DNA from: Clarkia xantiana subsp. parviflora
Taxonomy: Eukaryota > Streptophyta > Magnoliopsida > Myrtales > Onagraceae
NCBI GenBank assembly: GCA_036873135.1
Contig: JAPTYO010000007.1
Coordinates: 6,802,763-6,866,762 of the forward strand
Reading direction: 5' to 3'
DNA: 64,000 nt
Made by a program: the position numbers and the translations under genes. The notes under the pieces are model-generated. The model had not been told where the DNA came from and did no database searches. It saw nothing but the letters and a program-made list of their open reading frames with translations. This document shows positions 12,864 through 24,029 of this stretch, piece by piece. The stretch's first letter is position 1; the number at the start of each line of letters is the position of its first letter.

Positions 12864-14949
12864 TACTTAGCCGTGAAACGGTGCCCTAGGGAAGGTCTCA
12901 TTGGCGACATAGGTTTTCTTGGTGAAGTGTGTTTAGGATCGGATCTGTTGGTTGTGGTTGCATTGTTTCATGTACGGTTGTGAAACAATATAATTGATCT
13001 GAAATTGAGAGACTCCTTATTTTATTCACTAGTAATTCCATTCATTAGCGTAGGGTTAATATGTTCTTATCTTTTTATAGTAACATAACATAAGATAGCC
13101 TTTGCAAAGAAAATGAAAAATTTATGTTACGCGAAAAGTCCCCAGAGCTTAGAAATATATGTATACGAAAAATTTACTAGGGGTAACAAATTGTGTTTTT
13201 AGAGGCAAATTAAGTTTGAATTTCCTTGATCTTTAAGGAGAGTTTATATTGTCGCTGCTTTTTGTTCAAAGGTTCAAACTCTACTATGACTTCATAATAT
13301 TCATAGTCAACACTCACTTAAATTCTGTTGGGAATGTAAAATATTCATTGTCAACAATTTATTCCTTATTATAGGCTGATTTAGTGCGTACGAGTAAAGA
13401 GGCTCATTCAGTTATTCTTAATGATACATGTGAGTAAATTGTACAACATCAGATAGTTTGAAAGAACTAAGAAGTAGAATGTAATATAAGTTTAAATAGA
13501 CTACTATTATCATCAATTGATTTTAAGAAACTTTGCTAGGCTTATATAAATAAAGGTCCAAGCTCGCTCACCAAATTTAATCTTCTAACGATTATGTCAC
13601 TTTCACATGTTGAGGGTAACACTTTTCAATAATTTCACAATAACCAATATATATAGGGAAATAAAATTCAATACAAACCGAGAAACATTCTAATAACATT
13701 TATAAATATGATCAACACCCTTTGGAATTGGATTTCAAATCAATTGTCATGCATGCTTCGGAATGAAGAGAGTGAGAAGAGAGATATTTGCTGCCCTGTA
13801 AAAAGTGAATTGTTTTTGGAGTTAGTTAAAATGCAGAGGAAGACCGACGTGTTGACTTGAGCTGCAAGAAATTGATATTTACACTTTTGTAGATAGATAT
13901 ATAAAGGAGACGGTAACTAAAAAAAACATACTAGCCTTGTTCACTCCACGACTTTCTTCGATCCAAGCTATATCATCGAATCGGTAATTCGATTCCTTGA
14001 AGAAGTTATTTCGACTGATTAGATAGGTTGATTCACATTAACAAAACCCTAAATTTTCACCAAGTTCATGAGAGAAAAACCTTTCTTGTTCTGCAAGTAA
14101 GGTGGTGGGCATTCCCACTCATCACCGAAACCAGTCACCCCATATAACTTGGCTTGCAAGTCAGCTACCATTCTATCAAACTTGAGCTCCAAGGTACTCA
14201 ACTCTCACTCTCTACTTAACTTCCTCCACATTTCCTTGGATCTTCATCACTTCTTCAATAAATAAATATTTGATATCGAAAACCATGGATCGTCAATCTT
14301 GATCATACCCGAAAATTTTATAGAATATATATTAAATGTTAATAAATTGAATTATTAATCAGTAAATTATTAATTCACCTTTACACTCAAATAAATTGCT
14401 AATTTAAAAATATTTAAGCCTAGTAAATAACAACTATTGAGCAATTTCATGCAAATAAATTTACTTTAAAACTATAGAAAACAGAAATTAAAGATATATA
14501 ATTCAAATTAAAAATTACCCTTTATATAGAATTTATATATAATTGAAGAGTAAAAAAAATATATTTATATAATATCTATAGATGATAATATTTACAAATA
14601 ATATCTATTTTGTAGGTATCAACCTCCACTCATATATTCATTATAAAAAAACTATTTCTCTGCTTTTCTTATGGATAATTTATTTCTTCTGCCACTCTTA
14701 TGCATAATTGAATATATATATACAGAGAAAAATGCAAAATCCCGAATAATGTCATGTGGTTAGTTTAGCAGTCGTTACTCGTTAGGCCGAAAAAAGAAAT
14801 CCTTTCCTCATGCGGGAATGTCAGTTATATCGCTCGTCTCAAAAAGGCCCAAATAGAAGGCTTTTCTTGTTCTAACAAAATGAGTTGGGCTTCACTTTTA
14901 ATTAAATTAACTAATTACTATTAGTTAAAACAACATTTCCACAAATAAA
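12864..14949. other. Intergenic region between receptor kinase and PP2C
   Basis: Divergent intergenic DNA carrying the promoters of the receptor-like kinase (reading left) and the PP2C gene (reading right). It is AT-rich with no gene that I can support. A short coding-like relic on the minus strand (about 14085-14215) is listed separately. The sequence from about 14950 becomes purine-rich and looks like the PP2C leader exon. Confidence 0.45.
14085..14215 (-). pseudogene. Short coding-like relic of unknown origin
   Basis: On the minus strand this stretch reads as a continuous peptide containing ELKFDRMVADLQAKLYGVTG followed by FGDEWECPPPYLQ, with composition unlike the AT-rich surroundings. 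It resembles the kind of short segment left from a retroelement gag-type or other degraded gene, but I do not recognise the family. No start codon, splice sites or continuation can be supported. Confidence 0.25.
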
Positions 14950-15745
14950 ATTTCACGGAGAAGAAGACAAAGTTGCAGCCTTGCAGGAGGAGCAAAAAGC
15001 ATTGAGCACGATCGCCAATACCTGAGACGCAGAAGAGCTCTCTGGCATCTCCTTTATCTGTCTTCAATTGAGTGAGTTTCTATTGCCGTTAATCTGATTT
15101 AGTAGGTTTCTTCCTCACTCACTCCATCCCGCTTAATCTTCATATTGGTGGATGATTCTTGTTTGAAGTATACATGCTGATGCTAACGGGTTAGGATTTA
15201 GATGTGTTGTTGTTTTGGTTTATCGGTACAAAAAATGCTTGCTTTTTTATAGAAATTCATTATTCTAGATCGTAGTTTATTGAAATTTTCATACTAGATG
15301 GTCAGATTTAGATCACATGAAAGTGCTGGCTTCAGAAGGTTTCTTGCATTATAATTTGAGTTTTTAGCTTGTGGTTCTATTGTTTGCTGTCTAATAGCTG
15401 TGTCAGAAGTCATTTTACCAATTGGGTAGGAAATATTATTTGTAGTATGTCTTAATTGGTTGAGTTGGAGTGATTTTCTGTTTTCTGATAGTAGTTCTGA
15501 AGGCAGTAAATGAAGAAATGACTGATGATAATGTATTTGAACTATAGTTCCAAGGTTTTTGGTTTGTTCCACAAACATGTTTCATTTCAGGATTATATAA
15601 TGGAGGTGGTTTTCCCTTTTTTGAGCATTTACAGCTTATGAATGTGTCTCATTTCATGCTCATCAAAACAAAGAGTAGTTACTGTTATTGTTTTTTCTGC
15701 CATTCATGATTGAATTATTTTCCTTTGATCTTTTTGCAGCAGGAA

Positions 15746-18700
15746 ATGGGTGTATATCTCAGTGCCCCGAAGACTGATAAGGTTTCAGAGGATGGTGAGA
15801 ACGGTAGGCTTCGTTATGGGTGTTCCTCCATGCAAGGGTGGCGTACAACAATGGAAGATGCTGTGCGTATTTTTTAATTGATGCTTCGACTTGTCTATGT
15901 TGTGTTACACTTCTTCTCTTTATCATAGAAAATGACATATACAGCCAAGATTGATGGAGTTATATGATCAATAACTTTCTTCTTGTTTTCTTCCAACAAT
16001 TTATTTAGATCATCTTTATGAACTGTACGGAGGATAAACCTCTTCTTGCACTAAATGATTCTTAAATGTTATTGTCTTGCCTATTTAGAAGCTGACTGAT
16101 GTATGATATGCCTACAGCATGCAGCTTATCCAGATTTGGATGATTCTACCTCTTTCTTTGGTGTTTATGATGGTCATGGAGGTCAGAACTCGTTTTATTT
16201 TCCACATCTTGTCTTGTTCTTTTTGACGCTTCAAAATCCTTACTAGTGGTTGCTACCAAGGTCAGTAGACGTCTGATCAATGCTGGAATCTGTTCTAGTT
16301 TGATTTAAAGAAACTGAAACAGTAACTGCTCCTGATTATCATCTCACCGCTTGATTCTGTTAATTGTACTTCAGATAATATTAGTCAAAGGAAAAATGCA
16401 TTAGTAGTTATTGGATTAAGAACCTAAAAACAGTCCCAACTATAGGCCATTTTGCTAATAGCCGTTCCAGATTTAAAATGTTGATATTCGGTGTTTCAAC
16501 TATCAGATTGTTGTTTTCCACTTTTTTTTTTTTTTTTGCTGATTTTGGCGTTTTAAGTAACAAAAACATGTGGAAATTTTAAGGGAAAAAAGTGGAAATC
16601 AACCAATTTGATAGTTGGGATATCAAATATCAAAATATTAAATTTGGGACAGCAGTTAGCAACATGACCTATAGTTAGGACTGTATTTAGGTTATTAACT
16701 CTTAATTATTTAAGTCGAATAGATCATTCATTTAACGGAATCTAATGGGTTGTTCGTTGGTGTTAGGATAACTATATTTTATAAATAGAAAGTATAACCT
16801 TGTAATGTTATGATTTGAGTAGATCTTATTTTTATAAGCTCAACAAAATGCAGGTTCTGTTGTTGCTAAGTTCTGTGCAAAGTTTCTTCACCATCAGGTG
16901 CTGAAGCATGAAGCATATGCAGCTGGAGACTTGAGTACTGCCATAAGAGAATCCTTTCTTAGGTTTCTGTTGACAGTTTTCTTGTTTTTGCATATATTCA
17001 ATCTGTACTAATCTTTTACAAATAAATCTCATGCAGAATCTATGAGTAGAGCCTCGTTCATCTTTCATCTTTCTGAAACTTTTGTTTCCTTAAACTTTTA
17101 TGCTTCTAACAAGTCAGTCCATCTTGCTGCAGAATGGATGAGATGATGCGTGGACAAAGAGGATGGAGAGAATTAGCCATATTAGGAGATAAAATCGATA
17201 AATTCTCAGGCATGATTGAAGGATTTATTTGGTCTCCTAAGAATGGTGAAAAAAGCGAACAGACTGGTGATTGGCATAAAGAAGAGGTAGTTAGCAAAAC
17301 ACTTTTTTTTCTCTATCAGCAAATTCAGTTTTGCAGCGAAGGTAGAGGTTTAGAACATATTGTACGAAAGTTTCTCTATTCATACGGAGATATCACCAAT
17401 GAAGCAGTCACGTAAGAAAAAAGTAAAAAAACTACCTAGGATAAATTATATATCTCGCATTTTCGTGTTAGAATGGTTTTCATTGAATTTTTATGAAATG
17501 CGAAGCAATTTTTCTTTGTGGTTATGTGCTCTCTACCTGGTAGAATCCTTTTCTGGACAATACCATATTGGAAGTGAATTTATCAGTTGTTTCCTTTCAT
17601 TGTTCAAGACAATGCATTTCTAAAAATAAGAAAATGTATATTTTCATGACATTCAATATTCAAACCAGGGACCCCACTCTGATTTCCAAGGGCCTACTTC
17701 TGGATGCACAGCTTGTGTTGCGGTCATTAGGAACAAGCAACTAGTTGTAGCCAATGCTGGTGATTCTCGCTGCGTTTTATCTAGGAATGGTCAGGTAAGA
17801 AGGAATTACAGAAACATTATTAAGATTAAGGGTTAAGAGCCTAAAAAAGAGTCCAAACTATAGACCATGTTGTTAATCGCTGTCCCATTTAAAATGTTGA
17901 TTTTCGGTATCTCAACTATTAGATTGGTTGTTTTCCACTTTTTTTTTTGTTAAAATTGACGAAACAAAAACATGTTTTTAAGAGAAAAATAAGCCTAAAT
18001 TATGAACAACAGATCTTATACTTCGTAAAAGTGGAAAACAACTTTTTTGTTGTTGTTTAAAACGCCAATTTTAATATTAAAATCGGTCGAAAAAAAATAG
18101 AAAGCAACAAATCTGATAGATGATGGTAAACCGAATATCAACATTTTAAATCTGGGACAACGATTAGCAACATGACCTATAGTAGATACTGTTTTTAGGT
18201 TCTTAACCACAAAGTAATATCTAAGACGAGTTTGTTTTAAAAATGCAGGCTTATAATATGTCGAAAGATCACAAGCCAGGACTTGAAATCGAGAGAGAAA
18301 GAATTCTGAATGCAGGTGGGTTCATTCAAGTTGGCCGAGTCAACGGAAGTTTAAACCTGTCGAGAGCTATAGGTAGACTGGAAACAAACTTGTAATGCCT
18401 AATTTAGTCGTGAATCGTGACAGGACAATGTGATATATGATCGGATTTTCTTTGCTTTGCTGCAGGAGATATGGAGTTCAAGCAGAACAAATCATTGCCA
18501 GCCGAAGGTCAGATTGTGACAGCAAACCCAGATGTGAATACTGTATGTAAGATCTTTGCTTATCAAATTACGAAGCTCGACCCAGATTATGAAGCAGAAT
18601 CTAACAAATCAAAATGTTAAATCTCTTTTGAAAAGGTTGAGCTCTCTGACGATGATGAATTCCTTGCTGTAGCTTGTGATGGGATATGGTACACACTATT

Positions 18701-19434
18701 TCATATTTCTTCAAGGGTTAAGAGCCTAAAATCAGTCCCAACTATATGCCATGTTGCTAATCGATGTCCCTAATTTAAAATGTTGATATTTGATGTCTCA
18801 ACTATCAGATTAATTAATTTCCACTTTTCCGAAGTATCTGATACGTGCCTTAAGGTTTAGGCGGTTTAGGCTTATTTGATACACTTAAAAAACATGTTTT
18901 TGTTGCTTCAAACATAAATTTTAATACCAAAATCACCCGAAAAAGTGGAAAACAACAATTTTGATAGTTGAGACCCCGAATATCAACATTTTAAATCTAG
19001 GATAACGATTAGCAACATGACCTATAGCTGGAACTGTTTTAAGATTTTGAACTCTTTCTTCAATCACGGAAGCTTTATACCATCATTTGCTTTCTCCTTG
19101 TCTATACTGATCTTACTCGGGTTTTCTTCCGGTCGTATAGGGATTGCATGTCAAGTCAGCAGCTAGTGGACTTCGTTAGGGACCAATTGATTACTGTACG
19201 TTGCTCCTCAATCCGTTGTTCATATTATTAACATGTCGGACAGTTAATTAAGGTTGTCGACTGCAGGAAACGAAACTGTCAGCAGTATGTGAAAGAGTGT
19301 TTGATCGATGCTTGGCCCCGAGAGCTTGTGGAGAAGGATGCGACAACATGACGATGATTTTGGTTCAGTTTAAGAAACCCGAGACTTGTCCCCCAAAACA
19401 AGAAGAGGAGCAGCAACATCAACAAACCAGTTAA
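15746..19434 (+). CDS. Protein phosphatase 2C (PPM family, group I-like)
   Basis: Ten coding exons (15746-15862, 16118-16181, 16854-16962, 17133-17286, 17669-17794, 18249-18372, 18466-18542, 18636-18688, 19141-19195, 19267-19434) join in frame to 348 residues. All PP2C signatures are present: [11 protein letters not shown], the metal-binding [41 protein letters not shown] and [10 protein letters not shown]. It should be an active Mg/Mn-dependent serine/threonine phosphatase. The closest type I recognise is the At4g31860/At2g25070 kind, not the ABI1/HAB1 abscisic-acid co-receptor kind. Glycine at position 2 could be N-myristoylated. The 5' UTR carries an intron (about 15072-15739). Introns 2, 5 and 8 each contain a copy of the same palindromic MITE. 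The C-terminus is Glu/Gln-rich. Confidence 0.93.
16413..16701. mobile_element. Intronic Mutator-like palindromic MITE, copy A (PP2C intron 2)
   Basis: This is a self-complementary element whose ends read GGATTAAGAACCTAAAAACA and the inverted equivalent. The flanks GTAGTTATT (16404-16412) and TTAATTATT (16702-16710) match at 7 of 9 positions, as expected for an old 9-bp target duplication. It contains the family signatures TTAAAATGTTGATATTCGG and TAGCAACATGACCTATAG, and carries no coding capacity. Confidence 0.8.
17830..18208. mobile_element. Intronic Mutator-like palindromic MITE, copy B (PP2C intron 5)
   Basis: Ends read GGGTTAAGAGCC on the left and GGTTCTTAACC on the right. The arms contain the family blocks around TTAAAATGTTGATTTTCGG and their complement. 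The flanks are only weakly similar, so the target duplication has decayed. It nearly fills intron 5. Confidence 0.78.
18715..19054. mobile_element. Intronic Mutator-like palindromic MITE, copy C (PP2C intron 8)
   Basis: A perfect 9-bp target duplication TTTCTTCAA lies at 18706-18714 and 19055-19063. The left end is GGGTTAAGAGCCTAAAA, and the right end is a mutated inverted copy. A 9-bp duplication with long inverted arms is typical of Mutator-like elements. This copy defines the element boundaries for the family. Confidence 0.87.
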
Positions 19435-20366
19435 GTGATATGTGTGAGTCACCAATGATGAACTGAGTTCAGTTGCTTGCAAACTAAGTAAGGTACCAAA
19501 CTTGTTTCCCACACTTTGTAAAAAATAAAAAAAAAATCCCGAAGTTTTGCGATAACAGATTTGCATTATATACTTGGTATATGTTTGTTGGATTCAATGG
19601 TGTGTGTATATTGGCTGCTTCTGATGACTTTATTATTAATTTGTGAGGAAGATATCAAGGAAATGGTATGAATGTTGAAACCACATGTTATGATAATTTA
19701 TTTTCCTTCGTCGTTTTGGAAATTGGCTGGGAAATGCAGTTATTATTGGATAAGGAGGGAAATTATATTTTTGGAAAATGCAGTGATTGGACTAGGAAGG
19801 AAATTATATTAGATTTTATGAGAGAAATTTTAATTATACTTAAGCTGCTACACAATTGTTGATATTCTTGATATTGAATGGTTGCAAATTAAATTCAATT
19901 GTATTTATAATCAACTGCAGTAGCCAGTATACTATTCAGCAAATTATATTATTTATATTTGTTTTGAAATTGAATAATAATTTCCGAGAAGACGACAAAC
20001 GCTACCTACTACTTCGTGACAAGAGTTAAATTAGAGGTGACCCTTTTGATAGCAACATTATCATCATAAATGAAAAAAACACTACATTTTTTTTTGGTAA
20101 ACATCAACATTATATATAACTCCTATATATATATATAACACATACTTTAAGAATATATGCATTTTATGATCGATTTTTTTTCTTGATATATATATATTAA
20201 TTTTTTTTTAGCAAAATATATACTAAGTTAGTCGCAGTTTATTATAATTTTATTATAAATTTATTGATTAGACATCAAAATGTATTTTAATTATTAGAAT
20301 TAGAATAAAGAAAAGAGAGAATATAATTATGAAAATATGGTTACACAAAATGATAAAAATAATAGA

Positions 20367-20409
<43 letters not shown>

Positions 20410-20640
20410 TTAAAAGAATCGCATTTATATTATGTCTTCGTAGGCTAAAGAAATGAAAAATACGCTGTGGATAAGGTAAAGGATAAAAGGAACGGTCAAA
20501 TAATACGGTCTTCTCTCCTCTCCTTTCCTTTCCCGCTAAATATTTAATATATAATAATATTAAAGCGCAAAGAATCTACACGTCAGACCCTTCACTATTC
20601 TGGATAAACTCACTAAAATAAAAATCCAATCTTTAAATAG
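19435..20640. other. Intergenic region, PP2C 3' end to J8 promoter
   Basis: The first 200 bp are likely PP2C 3' UTR. The rest is AT-rich with an (AT)n microsatellite at about 20371-20406 and no supported gene. A TATA-like TTTAAATAG at 20632-20640 and an ACACGTCAG element near 20578 are candidate promoter sites for J8, whose ATG is at 20837. Confidence 0.45.
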
Positions 20641-20836
20641 CGACACCTCCCCGAATCTAATCCACCATTCAACATCATACCGCAAAACCCAATAACCGCA
20701 AATATCCCCCATTCTAATCTAAGCATCGATACAATTGATCCTCGCTAATTTTCTGCTTTAAAAGATCCAGATCTTTCAATCGCAGAGCTAGATTTCTGGG
20801 TTTCTTCATAGATTCTGTTTTGTTCACCGGGCAAGG

Positions 20837-22101
20837 ATGGCGAGTGCATGTGCGCTGATCGGGAAAAGCGGATCTTCGAGGGTTCGATTCGGAGGCAAGA
20901 AAATCGCCCAGAATAGGCCGGGAAAGGTGTCGTGTTCATATTCTTCGTCTTCTTCAGTGATGGATCCTTACAAGACTCTCAGGATCCACCGTGGTGCTTC
21001 TGAAGCTGAGGTCAGGAAGGCCTTCAGGCAGCTCGCTCTGCAGGTTTGTTTTCTGTTTTGATTGCAAAATTCGTTTTTTTTTATACTGTCGAGGACATTT
21101 ATTAAGGTAGAAACATCTTGTTCTTGGTGGGTCTGCTTTAATTTGTAGACTGACTTAGATTTTTCATCATCCAGAATCTGTTTTTGCCAGATTGTGCTGA
21201 TTAATGATTTTGTGTTCTATTTTTGGTGGTTGCAGTATCATCCAGATGTATGCAAAGGCAACAATTGCGGGACGCAGTTTCACCTTATCAATGAAGCATA
21301 TGATGTGAGCATTATTGTCTTCTTTGCTAATTACTTCTTGTTGGAATGGGAATTAAGTAACTTGTTGGCGAATCTTGTTTTAAGAACCTAAAAACAATGT
21401 AAAGTTAGTCTATCTTAGATCTAAAATGTTAATAATTGGTGCACCTATATTATTGGAAGTATCAGATTTGTTGCTCATCATGGTTTAAGTTTATTTGATA
21501 CTTAAAAGAACATGTTTTTTTCGTCAATTGTAATTGGAGAAAGTCTAAATTAACCATATGATAGTTAGGATACTGAATATAACATTTTAAATCTATAACA
21601 ATAATTATTAACTCAACTTATAGTTGAGACTATTTTTAGGTTCTTAACCCATGAATCTGAGCTTTACACTTTGTATTTAGTTCCTCATCTTATCTACATT
21701 TAGGGTTAAAGCACCCAAAAAATGATGAAGATCTTGATTTTTTTTTGTTTAAAAAATTATGATGATGGATTTCAGGGGTATTCTGGATTTGTATCCATTG
21801 TTTACTACAATCTGATAAAATAAAAAACAAGAGGATTATGTCTGTGAAAATATGAAAGATCCACAAGAACAACTGCAGAAAATATAACATGCTTTGGTAT
21901 CTGGTGCAGATTGTGATGAGCAATTTGAGGGAAGAAACAGAAGAGTTGTTGCATACGAATGAAGCACGCGACGATGATCTGGGAATTGACGAGCCGTTTA
22001 GAGGGATGAACGATCCGGACTGGGATTTGTGGGAAGAATGGATGGGTTGGGAAGGAGCTGGGATTCGTGACTACTCTTCTCATATTAACCCCTACATATA
22101 A
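20837..22101 (+). CDS. J8: Chloroplast-type J-domain protein J8
   Basis: Exons 20837-21043, 21236-21304 and 21910-22101 give 155 residues. The N-terminus (about 1-38) is rich in Ser, Arg and Lys with few acidic residues, as in a chloroplast transit peptide. The J domain begins at [18 protein letters not shown]. The essential HPD tripeptide (71-73) is the first thing encoded by exon 2, so the protein should stimulate an Hsp70 partner. The C-terminus [18 protein letters not shown] followed by [11 protein letters not shown] is the signature of plant DnaJ8, a small stromal J protein whose loss in Arabidopsis affects photosystem function and Rubisco. The last intron contains a palindromic MITE. 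The next gene (MRS2) is co-oriented. Confidence 0.93.
21377..21650. mobile_element. Intronic Mutator-like palindromic MITE, copy D (J8 intron 2)
   Basis: The left end is GTTTTAAGAACCTAAAAACA, and the right end is the inverted TTTTTAGGTTCTTAACCC. The flanks GCGAATCTT and ATGAATCTG agree at 6 of 9 positions, consistent with a decayed 9-bp target duplication. It is shorter than the other copies, with internal loss. Confidence 0.75.
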
Positions 22102-23270
22102 CAAGCTCTCATATGATCATTGCTATTATCTACTTACTTTGCTTGTATATATAATGATGTGGCTTTAGGAGTAAATAAATCAAAGCTTGAATTATGTATC
22201 TTGTATTATTGTACATAATCTTTTCTGCTGCTGATAATGACAATCTTTCTTCATTTATGTTTCTTCCCTGTGTCCGCCAATTTCAGGGCTGGTTGTGTGT
22301 CTGACATAAATTTAACTGTCTCTTTTAAATTGTTACGGGTGTTGTACTTCTAATAAAGCGCCCTTAGAATCAACCATCAGTAAAAAAAAAAAAAAAAGTA
22401 AACAATGATTTTGTGATAATCAAATACAGAAATATCAAGGTTGTAAATTCGTTAACAAAAATATTCAAGTACGCAACTTTCATTTGGACTAGTATTTAGG
22501 ACTTGCTCTGGGTTATCTCTAATGTCATTTAGTCATGGTCATACTATTGTCACATTGTTGCCACGTCATCACATCATTGCCAATTATAAACCCGAACAAT
22601 ATTTAAAACTTGACTTATGGGCAAGTGTCATCATTCCATATTACCAACAATGAATTTTATACACGCCGGCGCCTTAGCGTCCTAACGCCTCAACACCACG
22701 GTGTTGCGTCATAATAACGCGGTCATGGTGGCCATCGCTCTCATTCGAACTAACCATAGTTGGTAAAGTAAGCACAGGTAAAGTCCTTTTAATTAAATGT
22801 AAGTCTGGTGGATCAAGAGTGGTTAATGATAAACAGATCGGTTCAGACTATCAGACCCGAAGCATATAGATTACATTCCCTTTTAAACCTCTCATTTTAA
22901 ACACAATTCAGTTATATTTTTTTAGTCATTTAAGCTTCAAATAAGGATTATTAGGCTAACCCTATTGGTATAGATGGTGGTTAAATTCAAATTCTACTTA
23001 CACGCACACTTTAATGCCAATCCAATTTTATCCAAAAAAGAAATCTACTAATTTACCGTAATGCTTGTAAATGATAAATCATGATTGATTTGTATCTCTA
23101 ATAATAATTGACCTACCATAATAAAAAACAAAGTACACTCTTATTGGGAGAATCAAATCCAGCCATAGAAGATGACAATGAGCACGAGCAGCTCTCCCAC
23201 ATCCGTCCGATCCACAGGCTCCCCTTCTGATCCTACGACCCTGTTTCCTTAATTAAACCACACAAAATTA
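22102..23270. other. Intergenic region between J8 and MRS2
   Basis: The first part is J8 3' UTR. A GC-richer, partly palindromic patch lies at about 22660-22740 (GCGCCTTAGCG, GTTGCGTCATAATAACGCGG) and may be a MITE remnant. A weakly tRNA-like stretch with an A-rich end at about 22950-23040 could be a degenerate SINE. I see no gene. The MRS2 leader begins near 23200. Confidence 0.35.
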
Positions 23271-24029
23271 CCGTGGGAATTTGTCCACTCCAGACGAGTC
23301 TTCTCCGGTGAGTATACTTTGTACACCTCCCTACGCTTGCTCCTCTCTTCCGCGGTACCCACCGATTACTCCTGGCCTCGATTCAAACTCTGGGTACCGT
23401 CTCCTCTGCAAAATTAGCTCTTGTTTCGTCCTGAATAGATTTCTGTGGATTTTCGTCGAACAGACGATCGGCCCCCAAATTGCTGCTGCTCCGTCCACCT
23501 TGGAACTCCGTTTTTGCTCGGGGCTCATTGAGGGGTATAAACTGTTTCTTCAATACTATATGTGTTATGTTTTTTGCTGAAAATGTGGAATTTTTCCTCA
23601 GTATCTGGATTATATGGATATTTGAGCTTCCGTTCTTGAATTTCTCTTTTGGAGGTTGAATTTGAGGATCTAAAGATCGAATTTTGCTTGCTTAGTCCGG
23701 TAAGAGTGTCAGTTAATGGTGGGCAGGGTTCAATTACAGTTCTGTGCTTAATTCGAAGCAAGTTCTATCTGGATGGAACAGTATAGCATACATGATCAAA
23801 CTAAGCTGCTGCATTTATTGCTGGATGGATCAAACAAGAAACAATTTTCAAGCAATAGTTGTTTTTTTAATCTCTTTTTCATACTGATTTATCAGTAATC
23901 ATGCCCCCAAACTGACAATTTAGCTTCCATGTGTATGTAACTGTTATCCCATTATGTTCATCATAGTAGTAATGGAACGGATTTTTCATCTCTTGTATGT
24001 ATGTAGTCATATAGTTATAGAAGTAGGCA

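Noticed and set aside
23281..23580. A 99-codon frame in the MRS2 leader
   Set aside because: It begins with TTG, not ATG, and overlaps a predicted 5' UTR intron, so it is not a credible upstream ORF.
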